Positions 10,101-23,686 of a stretch of 64,000 nucleotides of DNA are shown one piece after another. The stretch is taken from NCBI RefSeq assembly GCF_035582795.1, contig NC_134367.1, positions 50,995,562 through 51,059,561 of the forward strand, written 5' to 3'. The notes under the pieces were generated by a model that saw nothing but the letters and a program-made list of their open reading frames with translations, searched no databases and had not been told where the DNA came from. Source of the stretch: Mycteria americana (taxonomy: Eukaryota > Chordata > Aves > Ciconiiformes > Ciconiidae). How positions within the stretch are numbered: the first letter of the stretch is position 1; every line of letters begins with the position of its first letter. The position numbers were made by a program, and so were the translations under genes.

Positions 10101-11841
10101 AGTCTTGCAATAGTGCAGCCAAGTTAAGACTCAGATGAGAAGTGATGCCCCCCCCTCAACATACCAGCACTGTTTTCCTTCAGCACCTTCTATTTTCCTC
10201 AATATATTCAGATATTGACCAGGCTTGACAGTTTTGCCTGGTACACATGAAGCTCTGAACCCCAAAGTTTTACATCTGAAGGTTGTTCTATGAATCTAAG
10301 AAAAAGCAACAGCAACATCATTATCTTCACAGTCTGGGGAAAAAAAAGATGCCTGGCTGAGCACTGAGAACAGAGCACATGAACAGTCTTGCTCCATTCA
10401 GCCTGCTCAATCTGCGCTAAGCCCAGCCTCATCCATGTGACCTGCAATGAATTTATTTTCGTTTCTTCTTATTCCCTAGTCTTGGGCTGGAAGGAGGGAT
10501 GGCTCTGATCAAGAGTTACAGAAAGAGCGAAAGAAAACAGATATGGAAAGGAGGGACGTGCTGAGGGTTTCTCATTCTGAATGCTCTGAATACACACGGG
10601 AGGACAAACTGCTGAGTGAGACACTGGGTTCTATTTCTCCAGCTTCCTCCTTCCCTTATCATCATTTCCTTCTCTTCAGTCATCTTATACCAGCAAACCA
10701 AGAGGAGGAGAAAGGGACCCTTTCCGAGCCCTTCCAACTTTAAGGCAGCTTTCTGCTATCTCCCTCTGCACCCACACGCTCTACGCATGTCCTGCAAATA
10801 AATGGTAAGAAGCTACTGATTGTTCCTTCAAGATTGCCTCTTGGAAAAAAGATTGCTCACTGGAAAGGAGAGTTTTATATCAGCACCTTGGTTTCAAGCT
10901 TCCATTTCCTATCCTTCAGGAGACAACTGTAGGCACCAAACAGTTGGAGTTGGGGCATTTTCCACTCAGCTCTCTGAGGTTTGCTGGGCCACGAACAGAA
11001 CCAAAAAAATCAGAACAGCAGCCACTTTCTATGAAAAGAAAGATCCGAGTTCAAGACCTTGGTCTCAGGACTGCTTCCATCTCTCACGTTAAAAGCTACT
11101 GGACAAAATACAGAGGCAGTTTTGGAGCACTGGCCACGTAACCATATACAGTCTATTCATGGTTCTGGCCCTCCATGTGGGAACAGAAGGATGCTTACAG
11201 ATGAAAACTTTACATCTCTGTTCACTGACTTACCCTTCTAAGTCCATCATAAAACCAAACGAGTTTACTTGTGCGTCCCATCTCTGCTTATGTGCTAGTA
11301 AGACATTAAACCTAAGAAACCATTTCCTGCAGTAGAGGGTAAGTGAATGATAAAAAGAAAATCTGTGTTGTCTAGGTCATACCATATATAAAATTGTAGT
11401 GAATTCGCATTCCTGCTCCTACTTTGTAGCATTAATGTTTGGGTTTTTTTAATTAAGTATTTAGGCACATAAAGGGACAGCCTACATTTGGATTGATAAC
11501 CTTGATAGGGTCTACATAGCTTTTAGATTCTACTGATTTGTTATAAATATACAAAGAGTAATGAAATGGTGATGGTGGTGGTGAATCTCAAATCAACTGC
11601 TAGTTTCACTTATGGTACTAAACGGTCATCCAACAGAAGTTGCCTCTAACCAGACTTGACAACATTCAACTAGATTCAAATCAATGATCAACAGGCCAAG
11701 AGGTCCACATCCTGCTTTTCTGATGTTTCAACTATACTTTTTTTCCTTCATAGTCATCTGCACACATATATTTTTCTTGAAGCAGCGTGTCCTTGCAGCA
11801 AAGATCACCAACCACTTCTTGGCCTGTGTTAACGAGTTTAT

Positions 11842-12373
11842 TCAGCGAGCAAGTACTGCCCCTATTTGGAGCTTGTGGGACCACGTCTGGAGTGCTGTGC
11901 CCAGTTTTGGGCTTCCCACTAAGTGAAAGACATTACCATACTGCAGCAAGTGCAGTGGGAGGCTACCCAGATGATACAGGGCTGGAGCAGCACATGGTCT
12001 ACAAGGAAATGCTGGGAATTGTTTCGTTCAGTCTTAAGAAGAGAAGGCTGTTACTGCTGTCCCAACCACCTCATAGGCAAGTGCAGAGGAGTCCGAACTG
12101 GACTCTTCTCAGAGGTGTACGTGGAAGGGATGAGAGGCAACAGGCAGAGGTCACAGCATGGGAAATGCTGATAAGACCCAAGGAAATTCTGTTCCACCGG
12201 GAGGGAGATCAAGCACTGGAACAGGTTGCTCAGGTCGGCTGTGAAATCTCTGTCCTTGCAGATACTCAAAACTCAACTGAGCAAACCCATACTGGCTCTG
12301 CTTTGAGCGAGAGGTTGGACCAGACATGCCCCAGAGGTCCCTTCCAACATAAATTATTGTATGATTCTATAAA
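11842..12373 (+). repeat. CR1 LINE 3' fragment with terminal repeat
   Basis: The copy shows GGGACCACGTCTGGAGTGCT, CCCAGTTTTGGGCTTCCCA, then AAGAGAAGGCTG, CTGGAACAGGTTGCTCAGG and GAGGTCCCTTCCAAC, ending in the CR1 terminal motif ATTGTATGATTCTAT. It is about 530 bp, inserted on the strand opposite to PDSS2. The 196-codon forward frame across it is broken retroelement sequence, not a gene. Confidence 0.92.
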
Positions 12374-12423
12374 GTAGAGTTCAAAGTACTGTGTACTTTG
12401 AATAAAGTAGAGTTCAAAGTACT
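12369..12423. repeat. Tandem 33-bp unit with internal hairpin
   Basis: Two copies of a 22-bp sequence starting ATAAAGTAGAGTTCAAAG (12369-12390 and 12402-12423) are 33 bp apart, directly at the CR1 tail. Between them CAAAGTAC-TGT-GTACTTTG (12382-12400) forms a perfect 8-bp stem. Confidence 0.85.
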
Positions 12424-15400
12424 ATGTTTCCCAGTCTTTGTTTTAAAAAGGCAAAGAGAAATTTTCTCATCCATACCACAGCAGTTAAGTATTTGCCTTT
12501 CAGACCAACTGTTCTGGATTGGTGTTGGACAGAATGGCTTGTCTGAGGGCAGTGAGGGATCAAAGAGGCAAGCTAGGGACTGCTGGATTTTGGAGACTGA
12601 AGAATTAAAGGAGACAAAAACTAAGCAGGTGTTCAAGTAAAAAGACAACTAACATCAAGTCTTCTCTGCTGAGATACTTCTGCCTGATTTTCTAGCCAAA
12701 GGAAAGAAGATTCCTTTCAGATAGCTCTACCTGTAGGGAACAACAAATTCAGGGGGGCAGAAGACTCCCTGAATATGTGGTGAATATTTTGGCTGTACTA
12801 GACTTTATCTGCAAATGGAGAATGAGAACACTGAAATTTTAAAATTTTCTTTTTGCAATGGTCAAACTTAAGATTAAATGATAAGATATCAACAAATAAC
12901 TTCAGAATTTTTTTGTTGTTTTAGAAGAATGACCCTAACCAGCTACATTTCTTATATACTGAAATCTTCAAACATCATGCATTCTCTCTGATCTTGAAGT
13001 GAGCTAAAACATTGTACATTTCTGAAGTGCACAGTACTCACTGAAACAAAGAAACCCCAAAACACAAAATTTAAATTGATCTGTGGACGAATGAATGAAT
13101 AATGCTCTAAGTGTTTGCAGTGTTCTGCACTAGCCTTTCTAAATTTGCTTTCTCTTTTGTGGAAACACCATGCTCAATAAGCACTAATGTTTTAGACTGC
13201 TGAAATGTTACCTTGAAAAGGCACTGATATGCTTCACAGGTAGTAGATCAACTTTGTCAAAATTTTCCTTTAAGTACCTTGGAATGTCTCAGCATCCACT
13301 CTCACAGTTTTTGTGGCTGGACACAGGGTTATGCTCTTCCTTCTCAACATTGGCTGGACAATCTTTTAAATGCATCACTTCGTAATGTCATAAGATACAT
13401 TTATTTTTTAAAAACCTTTGTTGACTATATATGTAGAATGATATGCCACTTGAAATTGGAGCAGTAAGTGTATTTATCCGATATTTTCTACATAAAAGGT
13501 AAAAAAAATGCATCTTTAAAGGGCATAAACACCCAGTAGAAACTTCCATTAGTAGTACTACTAATCTGACAAACAGAAAAATTCTCTGTTTACTTAAAAC
13601 TCAAAGACACCCTACCTAGGAAGAGACCAAATCTGGAGAGAGTCACCTCCAGCAGCAGAGGCAAGATGGCTTGCTTACAGGGAACGCTGCTGCTCCAGCT
13701 GTTACGCAGTTCTTGTAGTACGCTTTGCCAAAAAATTACAAGTCATCCTGAGACACTGATTAATTGTACAAGCCCTTTAATATTTTAGAAGAGACACCAA
13801 CTCCTCCTCCTTACGCCTTTCCATGTCTTTCACAATGAACTTAACAAGGCCCTCTAGCTTTTAAATCTAAACAATGGTAGTTAAGTGATGCCTTTTTACC
13901 AAAAAGCATGAGTTTCTTAAATCACATTAATGCAAATAGTGATTGTTAATTGTCATCTTAGCATACACAAGCAATTAACTCGATATTTATGTTAAAAGAT
14001 GTGACAGTCGTTTGCTTTAATGAAACAAAAGTTGTGCTGGATTCTCACCCCAAAGCAGCCATGGAAAATACCCACTGATTAAAAACAAAGATGCAACTGA
14101 TTTTTGGTACTGGATGTACACCTTGATAATTCAGATATGGTTAATTCCAAGAAAGGAGAAAATTGCTTCTTCTGAATGGTTTTGGCTGCTTTTGTAATAT
14201 TACTAACATATCTAAAAAACATATATTCATTAAATCACTGACTATTCTGTTTTTTTAATATACGTAACAAAAGGAACTAGTGGCAGTGGCTGCTCCAAAC
14301 AAACAAGACAAATTTTCATGGAAAACCGCCACAGGTCATAAGCATCTACAAACAACAATCCTCTGTTTTGAACTCTTTGCTGCATTTCAGAACCAAGAGT
14401 GTGAATAGTCTATGGCCTATAGTCCCATGACACATCTCATGATGACTCTCTGGCATTTAAACAAACAGAACCATGGGACCACCGTCATTTACACCATGGG
14501 ACTGGAAACCTGCTCTGCAGCCAGCACTGCAGCAGGATGAATGCACTAACCGTGGTAAGTCAACGGTGAGCTGGGGAAGGGGAGCCATGCAACTCTTGCT
14601 AATGCAACTGGATGGCACTGTGTTATTGTTATTTATTACTTGCATGACAGTAGACTACCACTGAGAAACCTCCTTGTTTCCGAATGTGACCTTTCCCATT
14701 TTTCTTCTCTCTTTCCTACCATATGGGAAGTCAAGACATTAGTGCCACGCAGTGTATGAATGGCTGGATCTACCACTTCTTGACTCATGCTACTGCCAGC
14801 ACCGTACAAAATCTGCTCCCTGTGTTAACGTCATGCACAGTGTTTCATGTACAAACCAACCAAGTATGTCACAGCATACTATGCTGATGTACCATATTTC
14901 CCATGCCAGTTTGGATGAAAGGCCTCTATAACAGACAGCAGAGCAAATGGACAGGGCTACAGTAAAAAAAAGAAAGTTTTGCTACATCCTTTTCACTTGA
15001 CTTAATTCATCTTTTCTGAATATTGCATTTAGGAAAACAACAAATCCTTGCAGTAGCATACTCATTGGCTGCAAAATACATGATTTATTTCTTTAGTTAG
15101 CCTTATCTTATAATTTCCCTAGAGCTTTGGCCAGAAAACAAGAATTATTCCTAGCTTACTCATTTCTGCTACTAGTTGTGCCTTTGTTACACTCACTTAA
15201 CAAGTCTGTATAATGCCAAGCACCATTAAGGCCTTGACTTAAGTGGAGAGTTTTTAATCAAGATTATAAAATAGTAACAATTAAATTGAGAATCTCAGTT
15301 TGTTGGTTTGGAATTACACAGCTTATCTTGCATGCAAAGTAGATGTAAAGTGGGTAAAAGCTTTTTGATTTTAAAGTCCGAGATTTTTGCCAAAATCCCA

Positions 15401-18216
15401 TATACAAATGAGCGTGACAGGAAAGTTACTGTCTCTTTCAATGACATTTTCATGAATTTTGTCCCTGCCATATATTGGTACTTTCTCCTTTGTTATCTGA
15501 GAAACACCACTAAAACAGAGCTGAAACTACTTTTTCATCTCTGGAAGAGACTTTCAAACACCACAATGACGGATCAATAATTTGTCTGGATGTGATGTGA
15601 TGGTGTAAGGAAAAAAAAAAATTCTGATACTAATGTGAGAAAATATATTCAGAAACACAGACCTTAAAATAAGCCTTTTGTGATATCAAAGTCCTCCTGA
15701 TAAAAACATTGAGAAAAGCTGGGAGAAAAAAAATACTAAAAAATTTTGCAGAACATAGTGACCTTATTGACATGACAGTCTGAGACCTAATTAAGTTAAC
15801 AGAAAGTATTTCACTTCTATATTTATGTCAGAGCCCTCACTAAATTTACTACTACCATCTAGATATTTTTTTGTCAGTGAAAAAAATCAGGGATACCATT
15901 TTAATGTAACATGCATCAAAAGAACAATTCAAAATTCTTGAGCAGTCTCAAAATTGAAATAAGACCTTTGCCTTTTAAGGAGGCATGTTAAATGGGTGGA
16001 TCTCAATTTCTCAAATTTACCTTCATTCATTATTTTAAGTGAAAGCCACAGCGAGTAAGGTGAAATATTCCTAAGCAGGCTAAACGGCTAACAATTTTTG
16101 TATACATATCTTTATGAATTCAACCAAAGGAAAAACATTTTTATCTCAACTAAGTGGCACACTGAAGTTCATAATAAAAATTAAGAGAACAAAAATAATA
16201 CAAATTTTCAGAAGTTCTACAGCTAGTTTTGGTGACCTTCGCTTTTACAAAACTAAAGAGAAGATATTTTGGAGACTCAATGAGAAACAAGCCCCCAGAT
16301 TTGATTAGGAACGTTAAACTAATTCTAGCAACTGAATAGAAAGATGAGAGGGGACCTTGATGCCGAGAAGAAAAGACTGAGCAACGTGCAAAACATTGAC
16401 TCTAGTGATGTAGAAATAAAGACAACACAGCAAAGGGCAAAAAAGAAATACTAATTTGTACTGTACAACATGCCTTCTAATTGGCTGTGTGCAGGTATTG
16501 GCCAAGCTACTACTCCGGGGTGAGCTACAGGTTACTGGGTTCATTTAGTGTGGATGTAACTAATGACCACTTTTATTTCAAACGAGGAAATGTAGGGACG
16601 TGACACCATAGTTTTGGAAGTGACTCCTACAAAGCACAAAGTTGATTATTGTTTGAGCTCACAAAAACCATGGAGAATTTTTCACTATCATTACTAAACT
16701 CATAGTATCTGTGCCTGTGTAAGAGATGATTACCCGGAGCTACTAAAATCACGTGCTTTCTGGCTGATGTCAATTGCTCAAAACACAAAACTTGAAGGGC
16801 TTTTTCCCCTTCCTTTCCTTTTATTCAGGCGTCCAAGTTGCCTAAGCACACTAAGTTTTTAAATTTCATGGCAAGGATCAAAAAAATGAAATAATTTCAG
16901 TCAAAATACAGAATACACTGACAACTATTTAATTCAGTAAAGCAATTTTAGATGCTTTTCTCCTCCCCCTCCCCCCCCCGTTTTTTTTAAACTATGGAAA
17001 TGACGTTGGGCGTATCACAATTGTAACAATTGAAAGAAGAAAACCCATTCTGGACTTACAAAAGCACGTAGCCTAGCTTAAACATTCACAGAAGTGTCTC
17101 ATATACTCAGACATATTTGAAGAAGAAATTTAGCGCTCTCAGTGGTGATTTAGAAAGTCACAGTTGGATCAGTTTTCTTCTATTGTATAAAAAACTTAAA
17201 AGCACAATGATTTTAAATAGCAAGCTAAGGTTGAGATCCTTTTTATGTTCTAAGAGGAAGGAAGAACAGAGAGCTTTTTTAATAATCCAAGTTACAAATT
17301 TTCTTAATACAGAATTATAATAAAAGTCTGACCTGTACCAGTGTGTTAGCCTTCCATACTAGCAGCAATCAGTCAGAGCTGTACACTCTTTAGGCCCCAG
17401 TTCAAGATGCAATTCTCAATCATGCCTGTGGCTCAATAATTTATGTATTATTTCCCATTGATGCTGGAGATAACTAACTGGACCCTCATGATCTACTTAG
17501 GACGCAGAACAAGTCAGGCTCATGCTCAGTGAGCGAGTTGGGGACACAACGTCATCTTCTGTCTCCACCGCAAGCATGCTGTGCTCCAGTATTTGACCGG
17601 GGGAACCTTCTCAGCCATCTCCTGCAGCTCTCTAAGAGCTCTATGGTGTCCCAGCTACTTTCAGTAGATAAGCTAGTTAGTTCAGGTCTGCCTTTCCTAC
17701 AGAGCAGTCCCCGTAGCAAATACAGTGGTGACTTAGCTAAAAGTTGTAATGGGGACTGGAAGAAACACAAATTATTATAAAACATGTGTATGTATATTTT
17801 TTAGTAGATGGCATGGCATTAAGGTGAGATTAAAAAAAAATGAACAGCATACTCTATCAATATATAGAGACCACTGATGGCACTGATGGGAGCTAATCTG
17901 CAAATGACCGCAGAAAAAGACAGCAAAAGCCAACAGAAGCCTGGTTTCAAAACCAAGTTTGGGGAAGTAAATGGGATAAATAACAGCAAAAATTATTATT
18001 AAATAGCTACATTTGGTACTTACAGTACAGCTGACTATTACTGGCTTTTTAAAAATCGAGAAATTGCACAAGCCATTCTCTCTCTCTCTCCATATACACA
18101 TGCACAAATTATAACCTGACTTAATAAGGAAGTTTCTCTCAACTGTCAAGAATATCCTTGAAAATATTACAAAAAACATTAAAAATAATAAGGAGGTTTA
18201 AATGCAATTTACCAAC

Positions 18217-18252
18217 CTTCTTGTAGTCCATTATATTTCCTTTTCCTTGTGC
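18217..18252 (-). CDS. PDSS2: PDSS2 exon 7 (36-bp microexon)
   Basis: A very short exon of 12 codons, AQGKGNIMDYKK, found by looking for the peptide between exons 6 and 8. The acceptor is a clean pyrimidine tract (CTCTTTCTCTTTAAG) and the donor reads AAG|GTTGGT, a weak non-consensus site. The peptide matches the linker AQEKGRLDYAKL of the human protein at its ends (AQxKG and DYxK) but is more divergent than other exons and gives one extra codon in the join to exon 8. Phase 0 on both sides fits the neighbouring exons. The position between exons 6 and 8 and the frame match make this likely, but its small size and weak donor leave some doubt about the exact 3' edge. Confidence 0.85.
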
Positions 18253-21062
18253 CTTAAAGAGAAAGAGAGATTTTATATAAGACATTACATACTACAAACT
18301 AGAGTTGCAAGAATAATGAATGCAATTAAAAGAGCTACTACTTTAAACATAACCAACTTTCTTTAGGAATCTGATATGGAAAAACCTAAAATACAACCAA
18401 ATGTGCTACCAGCTTATACAACACGGTTCTGTTTCAGATGAGAGCTGTGGATACTCAATGTAATTTGTAGGTTTTTATTACGACTGGTAGTTAAACATTT
18501 GTTGAATCCAAAATGTTTTGATCTTAAGAAATCTTGCTGTTTGCATTAATTAATCTCCCCCATGAGATTCTGAAATAAACTATACTTCATATCAGGAATA
18601 ACAGGATTTATTTTATTAAAAGAGAACTCTCCGTACATCTATAGTGATTTGCACACAGGTAATAGTCTAGAGCTTTCAAAGGGGGATGTCAGGACCATGT
18701 CAGCGCTGTTAGACCTAGGTTAGAGGTGCTTTTGGTTTAGAATTGCATTTAAGTATCAGCATCACCCTTTACTTAAGCAGCAGATACATACAACCTATAA
18801 CTCCTAACACATTCAGAAAGAAGCATGAATAAATTTTAAATTTCTTCTTGCCCACACACAGAAAAGTACGTAGTCCAAATTCCTCAGTTTTGTCAAAGGA
18901 CGATGTACAAGAGAAGATGTCTATGTCTGTCTCACCCAGTGGCAGTGCTCTGCCGGACCCAGATCATTCCTGCTTAACCAACCTGAAGCCCTTCCCTTAG
19001 GTCAGATCCAGCTGTATCATTATCACCTCATCCAACTGCAGCTCTTCTCCTTTCAGGCACACTGAGAAAAAAAATCACGCATTTCTTTCCCTCTAGCCTC
19101 CACAAGGGAAGACCACAAACCTCAGTTCTTCTGGAACATGTCTCCTGAAAAGATGTAGAATAGGACCACTACCTCTCCATGTCCTCTGTGGGGACTTCAG
19201 AGAGCAGCCAAGAGGAGCAGGTCAGCTGGCATAAGGAGAAGAGCTGAGGCCTGCACTGAAGAGGAACACTATGTGGTAAGCACAGCTTTGAAGAGATGTT
19301 GCAGAGATTGCACAGATTTGGAAAATAAATTAATTTTTCTAAGGGAGGGAAAATAAAATAGAGAAAAGAAACAACGAGAGACTAAGCAAGCAGAACAGGA
19401 AGGAAAACAGTAGATGATAAAACCGATTTCTCTGAAGGAAAAAGGGGACTGGTCTACAAAACCTCTTCACTACTCTCTTTAAGCTTCTTAAGAGTCAGCT
19501 TTTCTGGAATGTGTAATAAGAAAACAGCCTGATAACATTTGGGAGTAGCAAAACCACTGCCAATAACTGTTTCCTTATTAGTGTACTCCCATACCTCTGA
19601 TTTGCCAATTTTTACTCATACCGGTTGGATCTTACGGCTTCTTCAAAAGATATCTGGTAGTTATATTGTATATCAGAACACACCAGAAATACGTTCTTTA
19701 ACAAATCATTGCCTATATACAGATTCACACTGCAGCAGAGAATTTGCCAACATGTTTGAGGAAGATGCTTTTTAGTCTTAGCAATACCAGAAGAGGTGTG
19801 CTCAGCATGCTTCCTCCTGAGTCTAATACACATTACAAACAGCAAGAATATTTTCTCATGCTCTGTTCCTCTCAAGCATTCAAGTCAATGGCAGTTATGC
19901 TTCTCCAAGCAGCAACCTTATCTAATCTGTTTCCTAAGCCTTCTTTACTACAACTGCACTTTTGCTTTTTTTCTTTTTATCCTCACAGTAGTTTGGCTCT
20001 TTGACTTTTACTGACCCCAATCTCAGACACACAGATCTTTTTTTCCTTTTACATCAGACTTCTGCATCTGGTTTAGCTTCCTCAAAGGTATTAAGCCTGG
20101 TTCGCAAAAGGTACGCACTCTTGTCAAACTTAGATAACTTCCTAGGTCTCACTGCTTGGCTTAGGAGCTCAGCCTCTGAATGTCAGGGCTCTGGGCCCTC
20201 AAAGAAAAGCATCTGCTTACCAGCATATTAGAGACATGAACGGCCAACTCAGCTCAGCCTTCCTCCTGAACACCAAAGATCACCACGTGCCAGCAGTGAG
20301 GGACAATAATACCATGACATTCTTCATTAATAAATGAGGTGGTGTGAAATCAACTCACCTTGCCAGGAAGAAGGATCCCTGAATCCCCCATGAAATGACT
20401 CAAAATGCATCAGATAAGCAGACCACAAGCAGATGGTTTAAGACAACGCTTTTGGAGCAGGTTTTCAGGATGTTTTCCAAGATTGAGTTTTGTTTCTGAT
20501 ATGAGATGTCCCCTCTTACATGTGTTCCTAAAACCTGTACTTGAGAAATGCTTGATAAAGCATTTGAGAAATGCTTTTCTTCCAGCCCTGCTTCTTCTGA
20601 GAAGGCTCAGAAAGATATGGTGAAAGGCACATGGATTACCTTGGCCTACATGAGATGGTTCTAGTTTCTGACCAATTCCGTTTTTAAATTACAAATGCCA
20701 TGAGCTAAGATGCATTCTAGACCTGTTCTTGAGGGATTCAGCTTAACTTCTTCACTCAAACTTTGATATTTTGATGCTGGATGCCTGTTTAACCCAGAGA
20801 ATTTTTGCTCTTGTCTAGTGAGAGGTATCTGTAAGTGGCTAAAAGTGACCAACTCTTCTGTCTTTTGACCCCTAGGAAATTCTTTGTCCTATAGTCTTGG
20901 ATTATCTGCTAAATTTTAAGAATACAGGGCTTTCCAAAAGCTCAGTGGGACTGCATTCAGCAACTATTTCAACACTTTCTCTGAAGAAGAGCATTCAAGC
21001 ACTTCTTTGTCTGTCTACCACAGTGTTTCCTAGGAACCACTTAGTGTTGGGGGGTTTTGGTG

Positions 21063-21081
21063 TTTTTTTTTTTTTTTTTTT
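21063..21081. repeat. Homopolymer T tract (19 bp)
   Basis: Uninterrupted T run on the plus strand, so poly(A) in the PDSS2 transcript. It has no retrocopy next to it that I can recognise. Confidence 0.8.
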
Positions 21082-21248
21082 AAAGCATTTCTCCACTCTA
21101 CTCCAACCCATATTCCTTTTAAAATAGTCACTTGACCAAACAGCTCATTGGGCATTTTAGTTTTAAATGCACAAAGGTGGAGAGTTTTGGTGGTGAGGTC
21201 AGTGAGAACAGGAGAGACTCAGGTCTTTATGGATGATCATTCATTCAT

Positions 21249-21269
21249 GTATATATATATATATATATT
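21249..21269. repeat. (AT)n microsatellite
   Basis: About ten TA/AT units, followed by a degenerate stretch with TATATACACACATG. Likely length-polymorphic. Confidence 0.75.
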
Positions 21270-23266
21270 TATCTCTCCATGTATATACACACATGTACAC
21301 ATACCTACACATTTTTTTCCTCCTGTGACAAGGCTTCCCCCTATACACGTCCCAAGTACCTTTAAGGCAGTCTCTAAATTTCATTGAGATCAGAATCTAA
21401 TCTTCTCAAAACACATACTCAGCACTGATGCAACCTTCCACACCTGGATATCTGATGTATTTTGCTCCTTTCAAATGAAGAGGACAAGGGGGCTTTTAAA
21501 AGGTCTTCAGCTCAGCAGCAGAAAGGTGCAATATGGCTGCTTCTGTTCACAGGCTACCTTGGGAACAGCGACTGTATCCAGACCTCTGACAAGAGAACTG
21601 TGGTGAAACAATCACACAAATTCTGGGCACTCCACAGCAGTTCAGGCATCCTTCATGGCCTCTCTGAAGCCTGCCTTCATCTAAGATATGCATGACAGGC
21701 ACTGAGTCCCAGTCACATGCTTTCTGAGCAGTATGCCACTGTGGAGGCTACTAGGTGCAATGGGGCTCTCTACCTCCACTTTCTTGAACTCCAAGACCTT
21801 CCTGCAGGAGGAGGAAGCTGCCAAGGGGAGGTGCTGCCTTTAATCCATCGTATGAATGCTTATATGGGCAAACAAAGGAGAAAGCCAGATTACTTAGCAG
21901 TAATTAAATGTCCATAATGTGATTTCCATATGTCTAGTCATAAACTCAGCTACTAAGAAAAATTCTGACAGGGACTGAGTGCATTGTGCGTGCTTTGCCT
22001 ATTGAAACCACACAAATGACATTGCACAAGAGGGTGGCTTATGAGCATACTCTTATGAGTACTGCCAACATGGGAAAGTCTCCGTTTTGAGTGCTTGGCC
22101 TACACTGAATGTCACATAGTGAATGCAATTACGGATGATACCTCAAAGAGCTTGTAGTTAATGAAAGGTAATTTTCCTTTCTAAATCCACACAAGCCAAG
22201 AAAGGCTCCTGGACGAGGCGTTCCACTTCATATTGAGCTAAAGTAGTAGCTAGTAGATACTTTTGCATAGTGCCTGTAACTCCCCCCCCCTTCAGAGAGA
22301 GCTGCTTCATTGTTTCTATGATGCCCATTTTCGGTATGAGAATTAGTAAGCAGACAGACGGCACTCCTGGAGTCCTGCAACCTCCTCTAGATTCTGCAGA
22401 TGGGAAATGGTTTCAAAGCTTTTATACACTGTGCTGTGGTAATACCATTATTCTCCAACTGCAATCATCCAAATCCATTTACATTCAACTCACATATGAG
22501 CCTTGTGTTGAGACTGTAGAATTCCAAAATTCCTTGTCATGCATTATAAACTACCAGCCCCTAATTTCGAAATGACAAAAAGTTTGCTTCATTTTAAGAT
22601 CTCCCAATTCCATACCACTGGAAGGTTGTAGATTCTGCATATACTTCCCAAAATTGCAGTGCTGAAGAGACTATGCCTCTTTCTTGCAGTACATGAAGGC
22701 AGGCTGCAACCTGGCCATCATGAACGCAGAACTAGGCAGAGGCTCAGACTCCACACTCTCCACCTGAGAGTCCTGCTTTCAAACTAGCAAGGAAAGGAGC
22801 CACCGGCAAGCACATCTTGAATTAATATGCTTGCACAGAGCTAGCTTCTTACTGAAAGCAGCAGCCTTTCTAGTGAAAAATCTGTGTAACAACTGCAGGA
22901 ATTTCCAAACGGTAGTCATCACCGCTATTTAGGCAGACAAAACATGTCTGACTAATGATGGAACTCAATGGAATGCTTAATTTTGGCCATTTTGGTGTTT
23001 TCCCCCTTTCCCTCCCTGCTGTCTTCTATAGTTATCTATTTGTGTTTCAGCAACACCCAGGAAGCTATTCAGGAACCTGAATCTTGCTGTGCTACATGGT
23101 ACGTAAAAAAGGTCTACACCACATAGCTATCTTATTCTTATGGCCTTCCTCATCTAAGGGTTAGAGGAAAAGAACAGCTGAATTAAGACAACGAAGAGTA
23201 AGGATATCAGCCAGCTAGATCTCACAAATATTTTGTAGTAGTCAGGAAGCCAAGTCCCCCAGATCT

Positions 23267-23288
23267 CCCCCCCGCCCCCGCCCCCCCC
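23267..23288 (-). promoter_or_regulatory. G-quadruplex candidate in intron 6 RNA
   Basis: The plus strand has C7-G-C5-G-C8; the transcribed minus-strand product is therefore G8-C-G5-C-G7, enough for four or more G-tracts with one-base loops. It lies about 400 bp downstream of the exon 6 donor. That it folds or has a function is inference. Confidence 0.55.
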
Positions 23289-23686
23289 AATTACTGCTCC
23301 CAGAGCCCAGTTGGCAGAAGAAAATGTGTGCCTACCTTTCAACCACTGTAATGCAAAGTTCTCTGCTTTAAGTTGCCAGTGAAAGTAGCTTTAAGCTAAG
23401 ATGTGGGACTGCACAAGTAGCGCAAAGGAAGAGACATGCTCCACGCAAATGAATCCACTTGTTACACTGACACACAGAAGTTCGACAGAGCTCGACTGTC
23501 AGGTCCCTAGATTTCCCCCTCTTGAAAGTGTGGAAGAGAGAGGTGTCAAGTATTGGAGAGCAGAGGTGACCTCTATGTTGCCTTGTCTGTTGTTAGTTTC
23601 TAAGTTTCTTTGGAGATTGAAAGTATAGATAGGAAGAGAGATACAAATGGCAAAACCAGGAAATTCTAAACAATGCTTTAATTTAC

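Larger units (their letters stand above)
7119..18216 (-). other. PDSS2: PDSS2 intron 7
   Basis: An 11.1-kb intron with donor GTTGGT and acceptor TTTTCTGACAG. It holds the CR1 copy at 11842-12373, a short repeat pair at 12369-12423, a C-run at 16971-16979 (G-run in the RNA), and AT-rich, possibly conserved sequence at 9640-9990 and 13905-14050. No other gene is supported. Confidence 0.85.
18253..23686 (-). other. PDSS2: PDSS2 intron 6
   Basis: A 5.4-kb intron with donor GTAAAT and acceptor CTCTTTCTCTTTAAG. It contains a T-run (21063-21081), an AT dinucleotide run near 21249-21269 and the G-rich tract at 23267-23288. No repeat family or gene recognised. Confidence 0.85.

Noticed and set aside
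11787..12377. 196-codon plus-strand frame
   Set aside because: It lies over the CR1 3' end and reads through untranslated and degraded CR1 sequence in a mixed frame.
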